Below the pieces are notes generated by a model, which was given only the letters and a program-made list of their open reading frames with translations, had not been told where the DNA came from and searched no databases. Of a DNA stretch of 64,000 nt, positions 9,539 through 22,053 are shown in pieces; the first letter of the stretch is position 1, and every line of letters starts with the position of its first letter. The stretch is from Takakia lepidozioides (lineage: Eukaryota; Streptophyta; Takakiopsida; Takakiales; Takakiaceae): the NCBI GenBank assembly GCA_030704615.1, contig CM060734.1, positions 30,892,042 to 30,956,041 of the forward strand, read 5' to 3'. The translations under genes and the position numbers were made by a program.

Positions 9539-12144
9539 TTATGGGTTTGTAACCCGCTGTAGAAGTGTGTTGACTTCGTTGAAACTCATAGTGGCTTGGT
9601 GACCTGTGGATATTCCGCAATTCCATCTCTGATCCAGGGGAACACGTGGCGTCAAGAAGTTGACCCTGTCTGCCCTATCGGAATTTGCATCCGATCCCGG
9701 AGGGATGTCCAATTTCCGTTTGCAAGACCCGAATCTCTCTTCGCCTTCCAGATGGGGAACTCTTCCCACGAGAGGGGTGCCAACTGCACATATGCTCACT
9801 GCCCGCGCTATTTTGCTGGGATCCCCTGATCTTCCAGCTGCCCGCAACATCAACTCGCTCTTGTCTGGGCCTTTGCCACCAAGGCCACCCCTCAAGAATG
9901 ACCTGTATCTGGTTTGCTGCTGCAGAGCACGAATAAGGTCATCGGCCGTCGCCGCATACAAATCTCTTCCTTTTTTGTTGGATTGCTGCAACCACGCATT
10001 GTGCACTGTCTCCACTAGATTGAAAGAAGGCATGTCCGCCATCTCCTCAATGGACATATGCTACAAGGCAAAAAACACAAAGCCGATATTAGGATTGGAC
10101 CCTGAAAGATATATCCGAAGAACCCAAACAAAGGTGAATGCAAACCACTCACCGTTGTCATGGCCGCTCCCCACTGTCGGTAACGGAAGTGCCAAAATGC
10201 GAACCAGTCTTCCAGTGCCCTCATGCTGTCCTTCGATGCCGCTCCAGATGAGTACCACCAGGCACGAATTGTCTGGAACAATGTATTCGCTTCCCCCATA
10301 GTTTTGGCGTCTTTGTACTGTTTGCACAGTTGACGATGCATACTCTGCATATCTGGCTTGATGTATGTCTTTGTGTGTTTGTCCAGGGATTGTGTCCAAT
10401 GGAAAAGACACGTACGTTCTCTTCCAGGCATTGGCACTTTTGGATCTCCCGTCCTGAACACAATGCGGATAGCGTTGAAGTTAGCTTGAGCACTATCGGC
10501 CATAAAACCAACAAAATTGGGAGATGGGAGACCATTGGAGGCCATAACACGAATGAGAGCTTCCCACATGAGCTACTGTGAATTTGTGTCCTCTGACTGC
10601 ATGTCACACACTGCAATTGTCATGACCCGCTGATACACAGGGTCGTAAACATGACATGCCATTGTGGTCCAGTCTTTAACCCTCTTGACGTGATCGAACA
10701 TAAGGAAGCAGTTGCCAAGATCGCCACCCTTCTGCATACGTTTAACCAGGCTGACCCCGCTGCCCTCACCTTTTGTGGACATTTTGAACAAGAACACTTT
10801 CCTGGCTCCTTGTCCCGGGAAAACGCTATCTTGGATGTAGTCGTACATGCTCCTTTTCTTCAAATCCATAATATTGTCCATATAACCTCGGCTCCCAGAG
10901 CCCATTCTTAAAGCGTTCACCTGATTCCTAATGTTTGGAGAAGTCAAAGTTGAGAAATGGTCCATAACAATGTCCAAAGCTGGTCCCTCCAGTATTCCTC
11001 CAACCGAATTTGATGCACACAGAATACGGCTTTCCATAAAGGACTTGCTCGCCCCCATGGCAATTGCAGATGTCAGACGCGAGACTGTGTTAACGCTCTC
11101 CCTATAATCCCCCTTGGACACAGGGTGGTTGTGAAAACCGAAATGGACACAGGCTCTAGTCAGGGTTTTGAATCGATGCACCACATAATACATTCTGGCG
11201 CCACACAAAGCAAGGCAGCAAGGTGGTACCCTACAGAACTTGCACACAAAAGTGTTACTGTATGGTGGTGTCACCCCAGGCTTGAATGGATTCTCACTGA
11301 CACCATCCCATTCGCTTTGGTTTTGCACACCTGACAATGCGAAGTGTCTGCATTTCATATTCTCGCATTTCAGGTGCCCATTACAGACTGTTCGCCTGAA
11401 TATGAGGTTGTCGTTGTTGTGAATATTGGAGGTTTTTGTGCGGCACCAAGGGTGCCCATCGTGCTTTTTGTCCATTCCTTCCAGGAGACTGGAAATTCCC
11501 CCCACGCGACCAGGAGGAGGCAGCTCGAAAACAATATTACCATCAAAAGATTCCGGCAAGAATGCCACCCTCTGAATATTGAAAGTGCTCCAGTCTATCC
11601 CCCCCAACTCACTCTTGAATCCTGCCATCCCACACATGGCTTTCAGTTTAGGAATGACACTGGTGATCTCCTCCACATCTGTTTCTTCATGTGGACATGG
11701 CTGATCCACGGGTGGTAGTGCACATGCGTCATCGGAGGATGAGTCCGAAAGCTCAACTACAGTGTTAACGGTACTTGTCTCCTTTTTGACAACCACGGGT
11801 GTTTTCTCCTGGGCCACTGATGCTGCCGTGCCAGGAGTTACGAACGATCCTGCAGACTGTCTCAGAGGAGCACTAAGCACCCTGTATCTGCCTGGAGGCA
11901 CTCTCCATTGTGTGGTTGGTGCAGTATGCGAAGGTTTCTGGAACGCGTACTTGAGCAGTTTTCCATTGGCATCGTATACTTCCTTCTGAAGGAATAGAGT
12001 TCCATTTTCCAACCGAAACAGCGTTGCGAGGACGAGTTCATGCACCACCGCAAAACCATCATCTTCCACCTCGTAAGAAAATGGCACAGGGTGGTCCTCA
12101 CTGAAGAAGTCCACGTCAAGGGAGCCCATGGCCTGGGAGGCCAT
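9539..12144 (-). pseudogene. Copy A transposase (MULE/KDZ-like RNase H-fold type)
   Basis: A two-exon minus-strand gene (exon 1 12144-10153, exon 2 10060-9539, GT-AG intron). The N-terminal region is acidic. The middle has a zinc-binding DNA-binding domain of the WRKY-GCM1/FLYWCH kind, with CNGHLKCENMKCRHF, then CGARMYYVVHR and the HFGFHNHP closing motif. The catalytic region follows with HVYDPVY, GFMADSAQANFNAIR (a catalytic Asp candidate) and CLFHWTQSL. This order matches Mutator-like and KDZ-type transposases. A single TAG at about 10570-10572 interrupts it just before MWEAL. Relative to copy B it lacks about 12 residues after VSRL. Exon 2 is internally deleted: after RVPL it jumps to the last residues of the protein, losing the SWIM finger. 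Confidence 0.78.
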
Positions 12145-12775
12145 CTGCCAATGTTGCTTCTGAACGCAGAGTTCACCGTCCGATGGTGCTTCTGAATGCA
12201 GAGTGTATTAGAGCGAAGTTTTTGGCTGCATAGAAGACGTCCTTACACACAATTGCAGGTATCGGTCCTGCTTGCAGATCTCCTAACGCGGGTTGGCACA
12301 TCAAAGAAATGTGTCCCCGTGTGAACCAAGCGGATGGTGACAGAGTGCCCAACTGCGGAGTGCATAATGTCAGCCCTAATGAAAGAATCCAACTGTTATT
12401 TCGCAGGTGCCCCAACAGTGCATTGGTTGAGAGGTTGACTGACAGAGCCGCCATTTGGCTGTCATGTCAAAGAGTCCAGAAGAGATGCCCATTTCCATTC
12501 AATTTTAACGGCACCTGCACCGCTGTACAACTGTACATACTTGACATTCCTCTGAAACATCCCAAAAGATATTACCCAATAATGAACTTTTTTGGATGAG
12601 AGGAGTTTATACCCGAACGAATTTTGGATGGAAGAGGAACTAATGATTTCCGCAGATATTCATAACGGTTAGATGGGCACGTGTTCGCCATGCATGTGGA
12701 ATGAGCATGTGGCGAACAGGTTGTTCCGAGCGATCATCTTGGCGTTGAAGGCCTTGCGGTGACCCTCCCCTAGCC
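12145..12775. promoter_or_regulatory. Divergent promoter region of copy A
   Basis: The space between the transposase start (minus strand, 12144) and the first recognisable exon of the methylase gene (plus strand) must hold both promoters. The same head-to-head layout recurs in copy B at 22054-22719. I found no clear TATA box. The position is direct observation; shared regulation is inference. Confidence 0.4.
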
Positions 12776-13346
12776 CTCTTTTTCCTTCTTTTCCTTATTG
12801 TCCTTGCAACCCTGGATTCTGCAGAGACGGTGACCCCACTCCGAGGGAGAAGCAAGCGTCGAAGAACACTTTATTTCACATCAAACAAGCAAAGGGCACG
12901 CGCTAAGGAGAGGATGAGGAAGGCGAGACGGGAACTTAGATTGGGTGAAGAAACCTCCGGCGGAGATGAGAACGAAGGGCAAAATAGGATTTTGCAACCA
13001 CAGTTTGGAGATGAAGGTCTTGAAGTGATCCCGGAGGCGACCGAAGAGCAACCTCCAATAGAAGGGGGGGAGGACGAGGAAGTGAGCTGGGCTCGGGAGG
13101 AAGCACTGCGAGTGGAGAACCAGGTCTCGAAAGAGCAGGGAGGAGAGATGGACGCGGAAACTCTACCGTCCGCCCTTGTTTCGCACCACCGGGACCTCCT
13201 CGGAAGCATGCTACCTCCAGACCCCATGGAAAAGTTGAATGCCTCAGGAGCATCATCAAGTGCAAAGAAGAAACCGGAGGTGGCTATGAACTGTCTTTTG
13301 CCTTCTCTGCTTTTGTCTTTTTCATGCTAAACATAGAGGTCGACTT

Positions 13347-13866
13347 CAACCTTGCGTTGACGCAAGGTTGATTTCGACCTCCTAAGTATATGATGTGGGC
13401 ATGAAAATAGTGCAGAAGCTGCACTACAAACAAGCTATGCAGAGCTGGGGAAGATGAATGCTTCCGATGCATCATCAATTGCTAAGATGAAAGCAGAGAA
13501 TGCAATCTACTTTTCCAATAGATATTTTGTTTGCTGAACACCAAATCGAGAGCTCCTAATCAACCTTGTGTCAACGCAAGGTTGATGCCGACCTCCAGAG
13601 TGTATGTTTAGGGTTTAGGTGAATCAAAGCAAATGCAGCACTCAAATCAACCTTGCGTTGACACGAGGCTGATTTTGATGCCTCTTTTGTTCACTCCAAG
13701 AGGCCGAATTCTCGTACAATGAACTGCAAGGTAGGGAAAGTTGATTATTTGAAGCTCCCAGAAGAACCCTGCGTCAACGCAATATACTGGGTTCAAAAGA
13801 AATTTCGGGATGCCTTTCAGACTAAGCTACATCCCCATCAATCAACCTTGCGTCAACGCAAGGTTG
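13347..13866. repeat. Palindrome cluster in intron 1 of the copy A methylase gene
   Basis: Five 20-24 bp palindromes at 13347-13370, 13561-13584, 13648-13671, about 13765-13785 and 13843-13866. The best copies have perfect 11-base arms (CAACCTTGCGT and ACGCAAGGTTG) around a 2-base centre; others carry one to several mismatches. Spacers are unrelated to one another. All lie in the intron between exons 1 and 2. Confidence 0.88.
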
Positions 13867-15781
13867 ATCCATGGGAGCTCAATCTGTCACTCACATGATA
13901 TTCATTCTTTGCAGAGGAAAAGAAAAAGGAAATCCGTCGGGGAAGATTTGGCAGTGACAGAAGGTGATTTTGAGGAAGAGTCATTGGAGGGCCACTATGA
14001 AGACAAGGCCGAGGAGATTATGGGTGGGCAAAAAGTGAACTCATCGAAGGTGATTCTGTCGATGGAGGTTCCCGGCGGAAACCTGGTCATTCCGCTTTGC
14101 AGGATGATCTCCATGCCCGCTGTTCGACCAACATTGAGGAATGACATCACGAAGTTGAAGAACGACTTTGTTCACGGCTATGTCAAGGGATCTGCAGTGT
14201 TCTACGTATCCACTATGAACACAAAAGGAGAGGAGTGTCTTGTAACGGAGGACATTGAACAAAGTTGGGATGCATGCTGGCGGGATGTAAACAAGGAGTT
14301 CGAGTTTAATCTGTCCAAAAAGGCCTCCACAAAAGCATTCATGGGAAAGATGTTTTTTGTCTGGGATGGGAACCACAGACTGCTTGCTTGGATGGATTAC
14401 ATTTCAAGCATGCACACGGACGACATCGAATGGCACTGGAGCGTGGTTTCCATGGTTCTCGACCACAAAGGACGTGTCACGCAGCTCCTTACAACCATGC
14501 ACGACATAAACAAGTAAGTTGCCAACATTGTGTCTGTTCCGAGTTCCCACAATTTGGAATCCACTTATGAGTTGAAGGTTTTTCCAGGTCCAATGAAACC
14601 TCTGATGTGACGACCAATCTCTGCCACACTCTATTCCGCATCCAGAAGATAGGGCTAATGCCATTGGATTCATTCACAAACGTGCTCAGTCCTCAGCAGA
14701 TGAAGAGGTGTGCTGAGAAGAAGACAAGCACATGGTACAGCTTGACAAGAGAGGCTTTTCTTGACTACATGTACACTGTAAGCTTCTTGACACCTGTTTG
14801 CTTGTTGTTACTGCAGATTTTGTCAAGAAACGCCAGTGTTTGATTCTTTTACCTGTTATGAATGCAGCAAGAAATAGCAAAAACTGGTTTGAAGGCGAAA
14901 GCTGAGTACTATGATTCCCACACAGAAGAGCAGAGGTCTGCAACTGGGCTTGAGGACATGATGAAATTCGAGATGAACAATCAAAGGAAGAACCTCATGA
15001 GTGCATTCGACAAACAAATCCGGATAGCAGATCCAGGTCTTGGCACGGAATTTCTAGAGCAGGTGAAAGCACATTATGACAAGTATGGCTCTAAGCCAGA
15101 AATGACTCGAGAAACTACATCGCCTTTCCATTTCAATGGTGGACAATGCAACCAAAATCAGGTGGTTGGAGATCTGGAATTCGGATCCACTTGTGAGAGA
15201 CACCAACATGTTCCCAACTCCTGAGAGGGACTCGAAGACACAAGCAATAAAAGTTGTTAGCGACCACACATTCGACCAGTGGCTACACAAAGCCACATTC
15301 TGGAGCCAGGTATGGTTTCCACAAAACCATTGTCAGAAAGTAGTGTTGCTCCGTAATGTCTCGCAAATTCTTATGAGCTTTCTTGTTGCAGTTAGAAAAA
15401 CGTGCAGTCGAGATTCTCTCGGTGTTAGAAATGAGCTTGAGGAGCAGGGTCGCATGCGCCATCTATGGGCCAAACAAAATCCAGATGGCTTGCCCCCGGA
15501 TCACACTGGAGGCCTACATCAGCAGATGGAAGCTCACTGTCTGGAACAACTGCTTCTTCAGGGAGTTTAAGAAAGACAAAGGAATCTCCAGGTCGTACGA
15601 ATTCAAAAACCAGTACAACAGCGAGCAAGCAATGAAACGAGTGTTGTACAAGTGTGACCTCCTTGAAACAAATTTGGTACTTGAAGGGCATGTTTCCGCA
15701 TTCTTGTGTTGTACTTTCTATATAGCAGCTCAAATTTGCAGGTTATGAGGGAGCTCTGAGGGCTCTGGATGTGCAATCGAG

Positions 15782-16402
15782 CAACATTGCGTTAACGCAA
15801 GCTTGTATCCCGTTGTTTTGGTTTCAATTTCCTATAGGTGGGGTCTCCCATAATGCCATTTTTCTCCATGTGAAAGGTGAAAAACTGACAGGAAAATCAG
15901 CCTTGCGTCAACGCAATGTTGATGAAGGGCCAGGCTATGTATGTTTACCTGGGTTTTTGGGCTATAATTTGCTGTCATTTCCAGTTTCAATGCTGCCAAG
16001 ATGAACATAAAGTCTGTTTGGAGTCTGTTTGAAATGCTATTTAGAGCTTATTCTGTACCATCAAACAGACTTGCGTTGACACAACGTTGTTTGGTGGTAT
16101 GGATTGCTAGAAATGTCCCGCAGCAATACCCCGATTTCCATACAATTGTAGGAAAGTTGTGGTTGTCAGATACCATGGACATGTGTTTCAACAGAGGAAA
16201 TCAACATTGCGCCAACGCAATGTTGAATATCCGTACCAGTAGATATTCGAAAGGATGTTTTCAAGCACTGTTTTCCATTTCCACTGTAAATGAAAACAAC
16301 CTTGCGTTGAAGCAATGTTGAATTGCCCTTGTCAAAGAACAGTTCTCCGCATTTTGTGTTTCCCATTTCTGCTCGATTCAACATTGCGTCAACGCAAGGT
16401 TG
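15782..16402. repeat. Palindrome cluster in intron 5 of the copy A methylase gene
   Basis: Six related 24-bp palindromes at 15782, 15898, 16066, 16202, 16297 and 16379, spaced 82-168 bp apart. They have arms such as CAACATTGCG/CGCAATGTTG around a GTCAAC-like centre. They fill the large intron between exons 5 and 6 and belong to the same family as those in intron 1. Confidence 0.88.
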
Positions 16403-18657
16403 ATTCGGGACTGCAAAGGTGATTTCTGCGTGTTGCTTTCCTGCATTTCAATATCATTTTCCTGATGTGTGATCTGTTTCATTTTCAGATCGAATGACTG
16501 CCTGGATTTTGTGTGTGTGATTCAGGTACATGTATCATGTCCTCATACCTGGAAAGTACCTTAGCGATGACCCAGACTTCATCTACTCATGGGCTGACCC
16601 CTCCAATGACAGGACAATGTACACGGCTGGTATTGCCAGAGACTGGAGCAGGGCGCACTTCAGAGACTGTGGGTGGTACCTCGACCTGCCAAAACAAGAC
16701 ACACCATTCGATGAAGTTGTTTTGAGAAACCTGAACGACAACGCCGCAGCAATTGCCCCACTGGCTGACAAAGACATTCAGGATAGAATCATTTCTGCTC
16801 TGGTTGCAAAAGAGCCCGAGAAATCTGCTACTCCAAAACGAAAGGGGAAGATTGTCGGGGATCCAAAGGGGAAGGGGAAAAGTGCAGCTCCTCAAGGACA
16901 GGGACCGTCAGAGGTCCCTGAAAGACAGCCTTCTCCAACTAGGAGGGATAGGAGAACATCAAAGTCGAGGGAGCAGCCTTTCGAGGCGAGAGAACATCCC
17001 TCCAGGGTTTTGGGACAGTTCAATCGTCAGGTGCTGAATGAAAGTTTTCTTGCAATGATGGAGTCCAGGAAGTCCACATTCAAAGGGGTGCCCTCGAAAT
17101 CATGGGACATGCTTGTTTCGTTCCTCACTCAGGTAAGCACATATGTCTTAACTATTGTATGAGTGATTTTGGTTTGGCCACTTGTTCTGACTTGTCCAGG
17201 GTGTTGATCTCGTGCTGGATTTGGATTTGGCTTCTTACACTGTCTCCTGTTTTTTGCTGAAGGTCACAAAAAGTCCGGATTGGATGAATGGAGTTCAGCA
17301 GGCATACGCGACTGACCTTGTGGTGCTGGACATTCCTGACGGTTTTCCTGTCCCTGATGTGTTCCCTTCCAATTCGACCCCGACTTGGAACAAATTGGAT
17401 TCTCGTTACTGGCAGTGGGCTTTCTCATTCAGCAACAAATTCCTTTCTGACTCGGGGGCTCTTCTTCTCATGCAGTCAAAGGACACGTCGGCACGAAGAA
17501 CTCTTTTCAGCTACATGAAAGCTTCCGGGTTTCGTGTCATCAAAACTTGGACATGCATCAATACTCTGCCTCTTACGAAGGGCGAGTTCCCGGGGCAGAA
17601 AGTGAGTTGGTTCCTTTCAATTAAAGTTTCATGGTTTTTCAGTAAATCAAAAGGTAGGTTGTGTCTTTTGCCTCATGCTCTTTTCGTGATTATTGACAGA
17701 CTTGAGTGTTCGAAGCTTTGTGCCTGGTGAGGCGGAATGACACTCTTCCTCCTGGTGTTGCTGAGTTCCAGTTGAGGGACCTCGTAGCTCACATTGACCC
17801 CACCTGCGAGCCTGTGGAGGATGATGTTATCTTCAATTACGTCGACTCGGGTCGAACTATGAAAAGGTCGATTGGTGTCCCTTGGAGAGGTGCACGGGAG
17901 AAATCTCCAGCTTTCATGCAGACTTTGGTGGAGACATCCAGCTTTCATGCAGACAGCCGTCATGGTAGACGACTGGTTGACTTGTCTATGGGCACAGGTG
18001 GGGCCCTTCACATTGTGTTTGACATATGGGCAGTGACCTTAGGGAAGCCCTGTTTTAATTTCTCGTTCATCTTGGATTTGCAGGAGCATCTTTTCATGCT
18101 TGCAAGAGCGCCGGAAGGCACTTCTTTGGCATGGAGGCTGATACGGAGCTCTTCTCAAGTGAGCTTCGTCAGCTTGAGTCCGGCACTACTTCTGCCCCAT
18201 CCACACAGGGACTTCTGGAGGAGCCCGAAGCGCCTGAGGAGGATCTCGACGTGGACTCTGATTTTGAGTGTGAGTAAGTTCGGCTGTAGTCGTGCAAAAT
18301 ATATTGCATTTACTTGTGTCATTCCCGTTTGACAGATGGTTGCTTATATTGTCTATATCTGGATGTTAACATCTACCACCATTCCTCTTCTTGCTTTCCA
18401 GAGTTCGGCACCAGTCATCGAATCAGCAGACACCTTTCGGTTTCCAAGGATATTACATGTCCCCGAGTCCCCCTAGAGCTTACCGCTTGCCGGTTTACGC
18501 TGAAGCTTGCGCACGGGTGTTATCCCAACAATCAATGTATTCGCATCTATATGAAGGTCGTGAAAAAAAAAAACATCGCGGATGTGCTGCTGTATTCATA
18601 GATGATATTGCTGTAAACTCTGGAAGTGGTTCCTCTGAAACCTCCAATAGTTCTTGA

Positions 18658-19034
18658 GGTTCAAGTACTGAGGCTCAATAAATTGTGTTTTGGTTTTGCT
18701 TCCATCCCCAAACTGTTTTTCAAGTTCATTGCGCGTTCCCGTAAGTACAGTTAGGGATTGCCTGGGGTAGGTCTTCGGAATCCGGAATTGAAAAATGTTT
18801 GTGGGTTGGAATGAATGTACTGCTTTGCAAAACAAAAGGGTTTGCTTTTAATATTCAGTTCTCTAGTGGGCGATCTCCTCATTCCAAAGGGATGACCTCA
18901 ATCATAAACCATCCGCAAACCTGCCATTGTTCTCGGCTAGAAAGAATATTCATGTGGGGGCAATGAAGAGGGATAAAAAATAAGGATCCGCGGTAATAGG
19001 GGAAGCCAGGGGGAAAGCACGGTATTAGGGCCTG
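18658..19034. other. 3' flank of the copy A methylase gene
   Basis: About 375 bp with no reading frame of interest between the methylase stop codon and the terminal repeats separating copies A and B. AATAAA at about 18676 could serve as a polyadenylation signal. Confidence 0.4.
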
Positions 19035-19120
19035 AACACGTGGATGCTTGCTTACGTGGCGTGAGCGAAGCCAGGCTCACAGGCTCACAGGCTCACGCGG
19101 CCAGGCTCGCGCAAGCATCC
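19035..19120. repeat. Terminal repeat at the junction of copies A and B
   Basis: ACGTGGCGTGAGCG followed by repeated CAGGCTCAC and GGCCAGGCTCGCGC, ending near GCATCCCCC. The same series, in the same orientation, occurs at about 29615-29690 (ACGTGGCGTGAGCG, CCAGGCTCACGC, GGCATCCCCC). Copies A and B are thus tandem and head-to-tail, with this element edge between them. Confidence 0.65.
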
Positions 19121-22053
19121 CCCTGTCGTAGGTCATGTCATGAACAACAGACGTGGAAGTGATGATTGTGAATACCCGACCATATCCTGGATCGGGTACT
19201 TCCGTGGTGCTTCCAACATGAGCTTGGAGCATTCTTGCGGACTCCACTTTGCCAAAGTGTTCAGCGGTTGGAGGGAAACGCCGAACGAGCTTTCCATCTC
19301 GTTTGGTTGGCCACAAGTCAGGATTTGCCGGGGGGACCCGGGAGGACGCAGAAGTAGTAGCACATGCATGGAGTTGGGGTTGTCTCGCAAGGGAAAAGCC
19401 TGCCTCCTCCAGCATTTCAATCTCCTGAAATCTGATATGTGTTCCCACCTTGACGGGCCAAATGGTTGGAGGAGATGGCTTCATCACTACGGAAGGACGC
19501 ACAGTTCCATGCACACATCTGGCACAATCATCTGTGCAGAACCAGAACTTGTGGTTCTTGGCTTGTGGTTGACCGTATGGACGCATCAAACCCGTGAAAG
19601 TCGGAGCAGGAGTTCGGGCACCACCTCTGGATATAAATGAAGTGCACTTCTTGAAATTAGTTGCCCTGATCGCTGTACATGTTACACGAGACCCTACACT
19701 TGTGCGTTCTATGTGCCAAACGTGGTCGGGGCATGCGAACTCAAGCACATCAAGGGGGTTGTTTCTCTCCTGCACCATTTCAGTGGCACTGTTTGATGCT
19801 GGAGCTTGCCGTCGTGTTGGAGGTTCCTCCACAATGGAGGTTCCGGACATGGAGCTGTCATGCAGGGGAACACGAGGCTTCGAGAAGTTATCACGGTCTG
19901 CCCTGTGCGAATCGGAATCCGAACCAGGTGGAGTGTTCAATTTCCTCTTACAGGAGCCGAATCTCTCCTCCCCTTCAAGATGTGGAACTCTAGAAACAAG
20001 TGGCGTTCCCTGGGCATACATGCTCACCGCCCGTGCTATCTTGATTGGATCCCCAGATCTATTTGCAGCACGCAACATCAACTCCCATTTGTCCAAACCC
20101 TTGCCACCAACCCCACCTCGCAAGAAATCACGGTATCGGGTTTGTTATTGCAAGACACGTATCAAATCAACTGTTGTTGCCACATACAAATCCCGACCTC
20201 GTTTCCCAGACTGCTGCAACCATGCGTTGTGCACAGTTTCTGCCAAATTGCAAGATGGCATGTCCGCCATTTCCTCAATGGACATGTTCTGCAAAGTGGA
20301 GAACCACACTTCAAAACAGTGAACAGAAAACAACATAAAGAAAGCGAGGACACAATAAAATGGAAGTAAATGTATGAATAAAGCAAGAAATATAAGCCTC
20401 GTACCACTGGCATGGCTGCTCCCCACTGTCTATACCGGAAGTGCCAAAACGCCAGCCAATCTTCCAATGCTCTCATACTCTCAAGTGATGCAGCTCCAGA
20501 AGAGAACCACCAGGCACGAATTGTCTGGAACAAGGTGTCCGCCTCCTTCATTGTTCTAGCATCTTTGTACTCTTTGCACAATTTACGGTGCTGAGTCTGC
20601 ATCTCTGGTTTGATGTCCGACTTTGTATGTTTTTCCAGAGATTGTGTCCAATGGAATAGACATGTACGCTCTCTTCCTCGCATTGGCACTTTTGGGTCGC
20701 CCGATCCGAAGACAATACGAACAACATTGAAATTTGCTTAAGCACTATCCACCATGAAACCTGCGAAATTTGGAGATGGCAGCCCATGGCAACCCATGAC
20801 ACGTATCAAATCTGATGCCGAATGTTAGGTGAACTCAAAGTGGAGAAATGATCCATGACCAGGTCCAATGCTGCACCGTCAAGTTTAGTCCCCACAGAAT
20901 CCCCTTCACTCAAAATATGGCTTTCCAAGAAGGACTTGCTTGTGCCAAGAGCAATTGCAGATGTTGTTGCGGATGGGTTTCTCCTGAATTCTTGTTTAAT
21001 CAATCTCGATACTGTCTCAACACTGTCCCTGTAATCCCCCTTCGAGACAGGATGGTTATGGAATCCGAAATGCACACAAGCTCTTGTCATTGTTTCCAAA
21101 CGGTGGACAACATAGTACATTCTTGCTCCGCAGAGCGCCAAGCAGGATGGCACAAGTTTGCAGAATTTGCAGACGAAAGTGTTTGCCGGTGGTGGGGCAG
21201 TCCCAGGCTGAAATGGATTTTCCGCCAGACCCTCCCATTCGCTTTGATTATGAACCCCAGACTGAAGAAAGTGTCTGCAATTCAAATTATCACACCTAAG
21301 GTGTCCATTGCAAACTGTTCTCCTGAAAACAAGCTTGTCATCATTCTGAATATTGGATGTTTTTGTTCTGCACCACGGGTGCCCGTCGTGTTTCTTGTCC
21401 ATTCCATGCATCAGATTGTTACACCTCCAACTCGCGGAGGAGGAGGCAGCTCGAATAGGATATCGCCATTAAAAGTCTCTGGCAAGAACTTCACAGGCAC
21501 CTGCTTCAAAGATTCCCAATCAATTCCTCGCAACTCACTTTGAATCCAGCCATTCCTCCCATTGCCCGTAATTTTGGAATGACACTACAAATCTCTTCTT
21601 CATCAGCTTCTCCAACCACAGTAGGAAGGACTGGATTTGGAATTTCACTTATGTCATCATCGGACGAATCCGAAAGCTCAAAGATTGGAGTGGAGGACGT
21701 CTGTTCTTTTTTCACCACCACCTCCCTCTTGTCTTCAACGACCGAAGCAGCAGTCCCGGGCGTCACATATGACCCAATGGACTTTTGCCGAGGCTCTCCA
21801 AGTACTCTGTATCGACCAGGGCGCACTCTCCACTGGCTGACATGAGCCGTCTCATCACGGTTTGGAAAGAGTATTTCAACAACTTCCCTTTCAAATCGTA
21901 CACCTCTTTCTCCAAAAAGATGGAGCCATTCTGAAGCTGAAAACGGGTAGCCAAGACATGTTCCAGAACAATTGCAAATCCATTGTCAAGGACTTCCTGG
22001 GAGAACGGCACTGGTTTGTCGTCAGAGAAGAACTCCGCTTCAGAGGAAGCCAT
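19077..22053 (-). pseudogene. Copy B transposase, internally deleted
   Basis: A paralogue of the copy A transposase: exon 1 22053-20405 and exon 2 20288-19077 with the same intron position. It keeps the acidic N-terminus (MASSEAEFFSDDKPVPF), the zinc-binding domain (CNGHLRCDNLNCRHF to HFGFHNHP) and a 12-residue stretch lost in A. Frameshifts lie near 21845, 21540 and 21420. About 120 codons around the first catalytic region are deleted near 20806, and a TAA at 20143-20145 stands where A has Gln. Exon 2 preserves what A lost: a cysteine-rich module (SVGSRVTC...FKKCTSFISRGGAR...KFWFCTDDCARC) that loosely resembles a PARP-type zinc finger. The SWIM end is missing. Neither copy encodes a working enzyme, but together they show nearly the whole protein. 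Confidence 0.78.

Larger units (their letters stand above)
12776..18657 (+). pseudogene. Copy A ParB-like/DNA methyltransferase fusion gene, ten exons
   Basis: Exons by GT-AG borders and comparison with copy B: about 12776-13279, 13915-14513, 14588-14777, 14868-15309, 15392-15651, 16526-17132, 17263-17601, 17700-17997, 18084-18273, 18402-18657. Exon 1 is basic and then acidic. Exon 2 has a ParB-like region: IPLCRMISMPAVRP and FFVWDGNHRLLAW recall the ParB/sulfiredoxin-fold GxHR box. Exon 6 ends in a lysine-rich linker. Exon 7 has the motif IV position (LDIPDG instead of DPPY). Exons 8-9 have EKSPAFMQ, LVDLSMGTGAS and GRHFFGMEAD, matching the late motif X-I block of beta-class N4-cytosine/N6-adenine methylases. 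No ATG is visible before exon 1. A 2-base deletion near 15120 and a TGA at 17703-17705 break it. Confidence 0.72.

Noticed and set aside
12776-18657. Bacterial or phage contamination carrying a ParB-methylase gene
   Set aside because: The gene has many GT-AG introns at the same positions in two copies and lies between eukaryotic transposase and terminal repeats.
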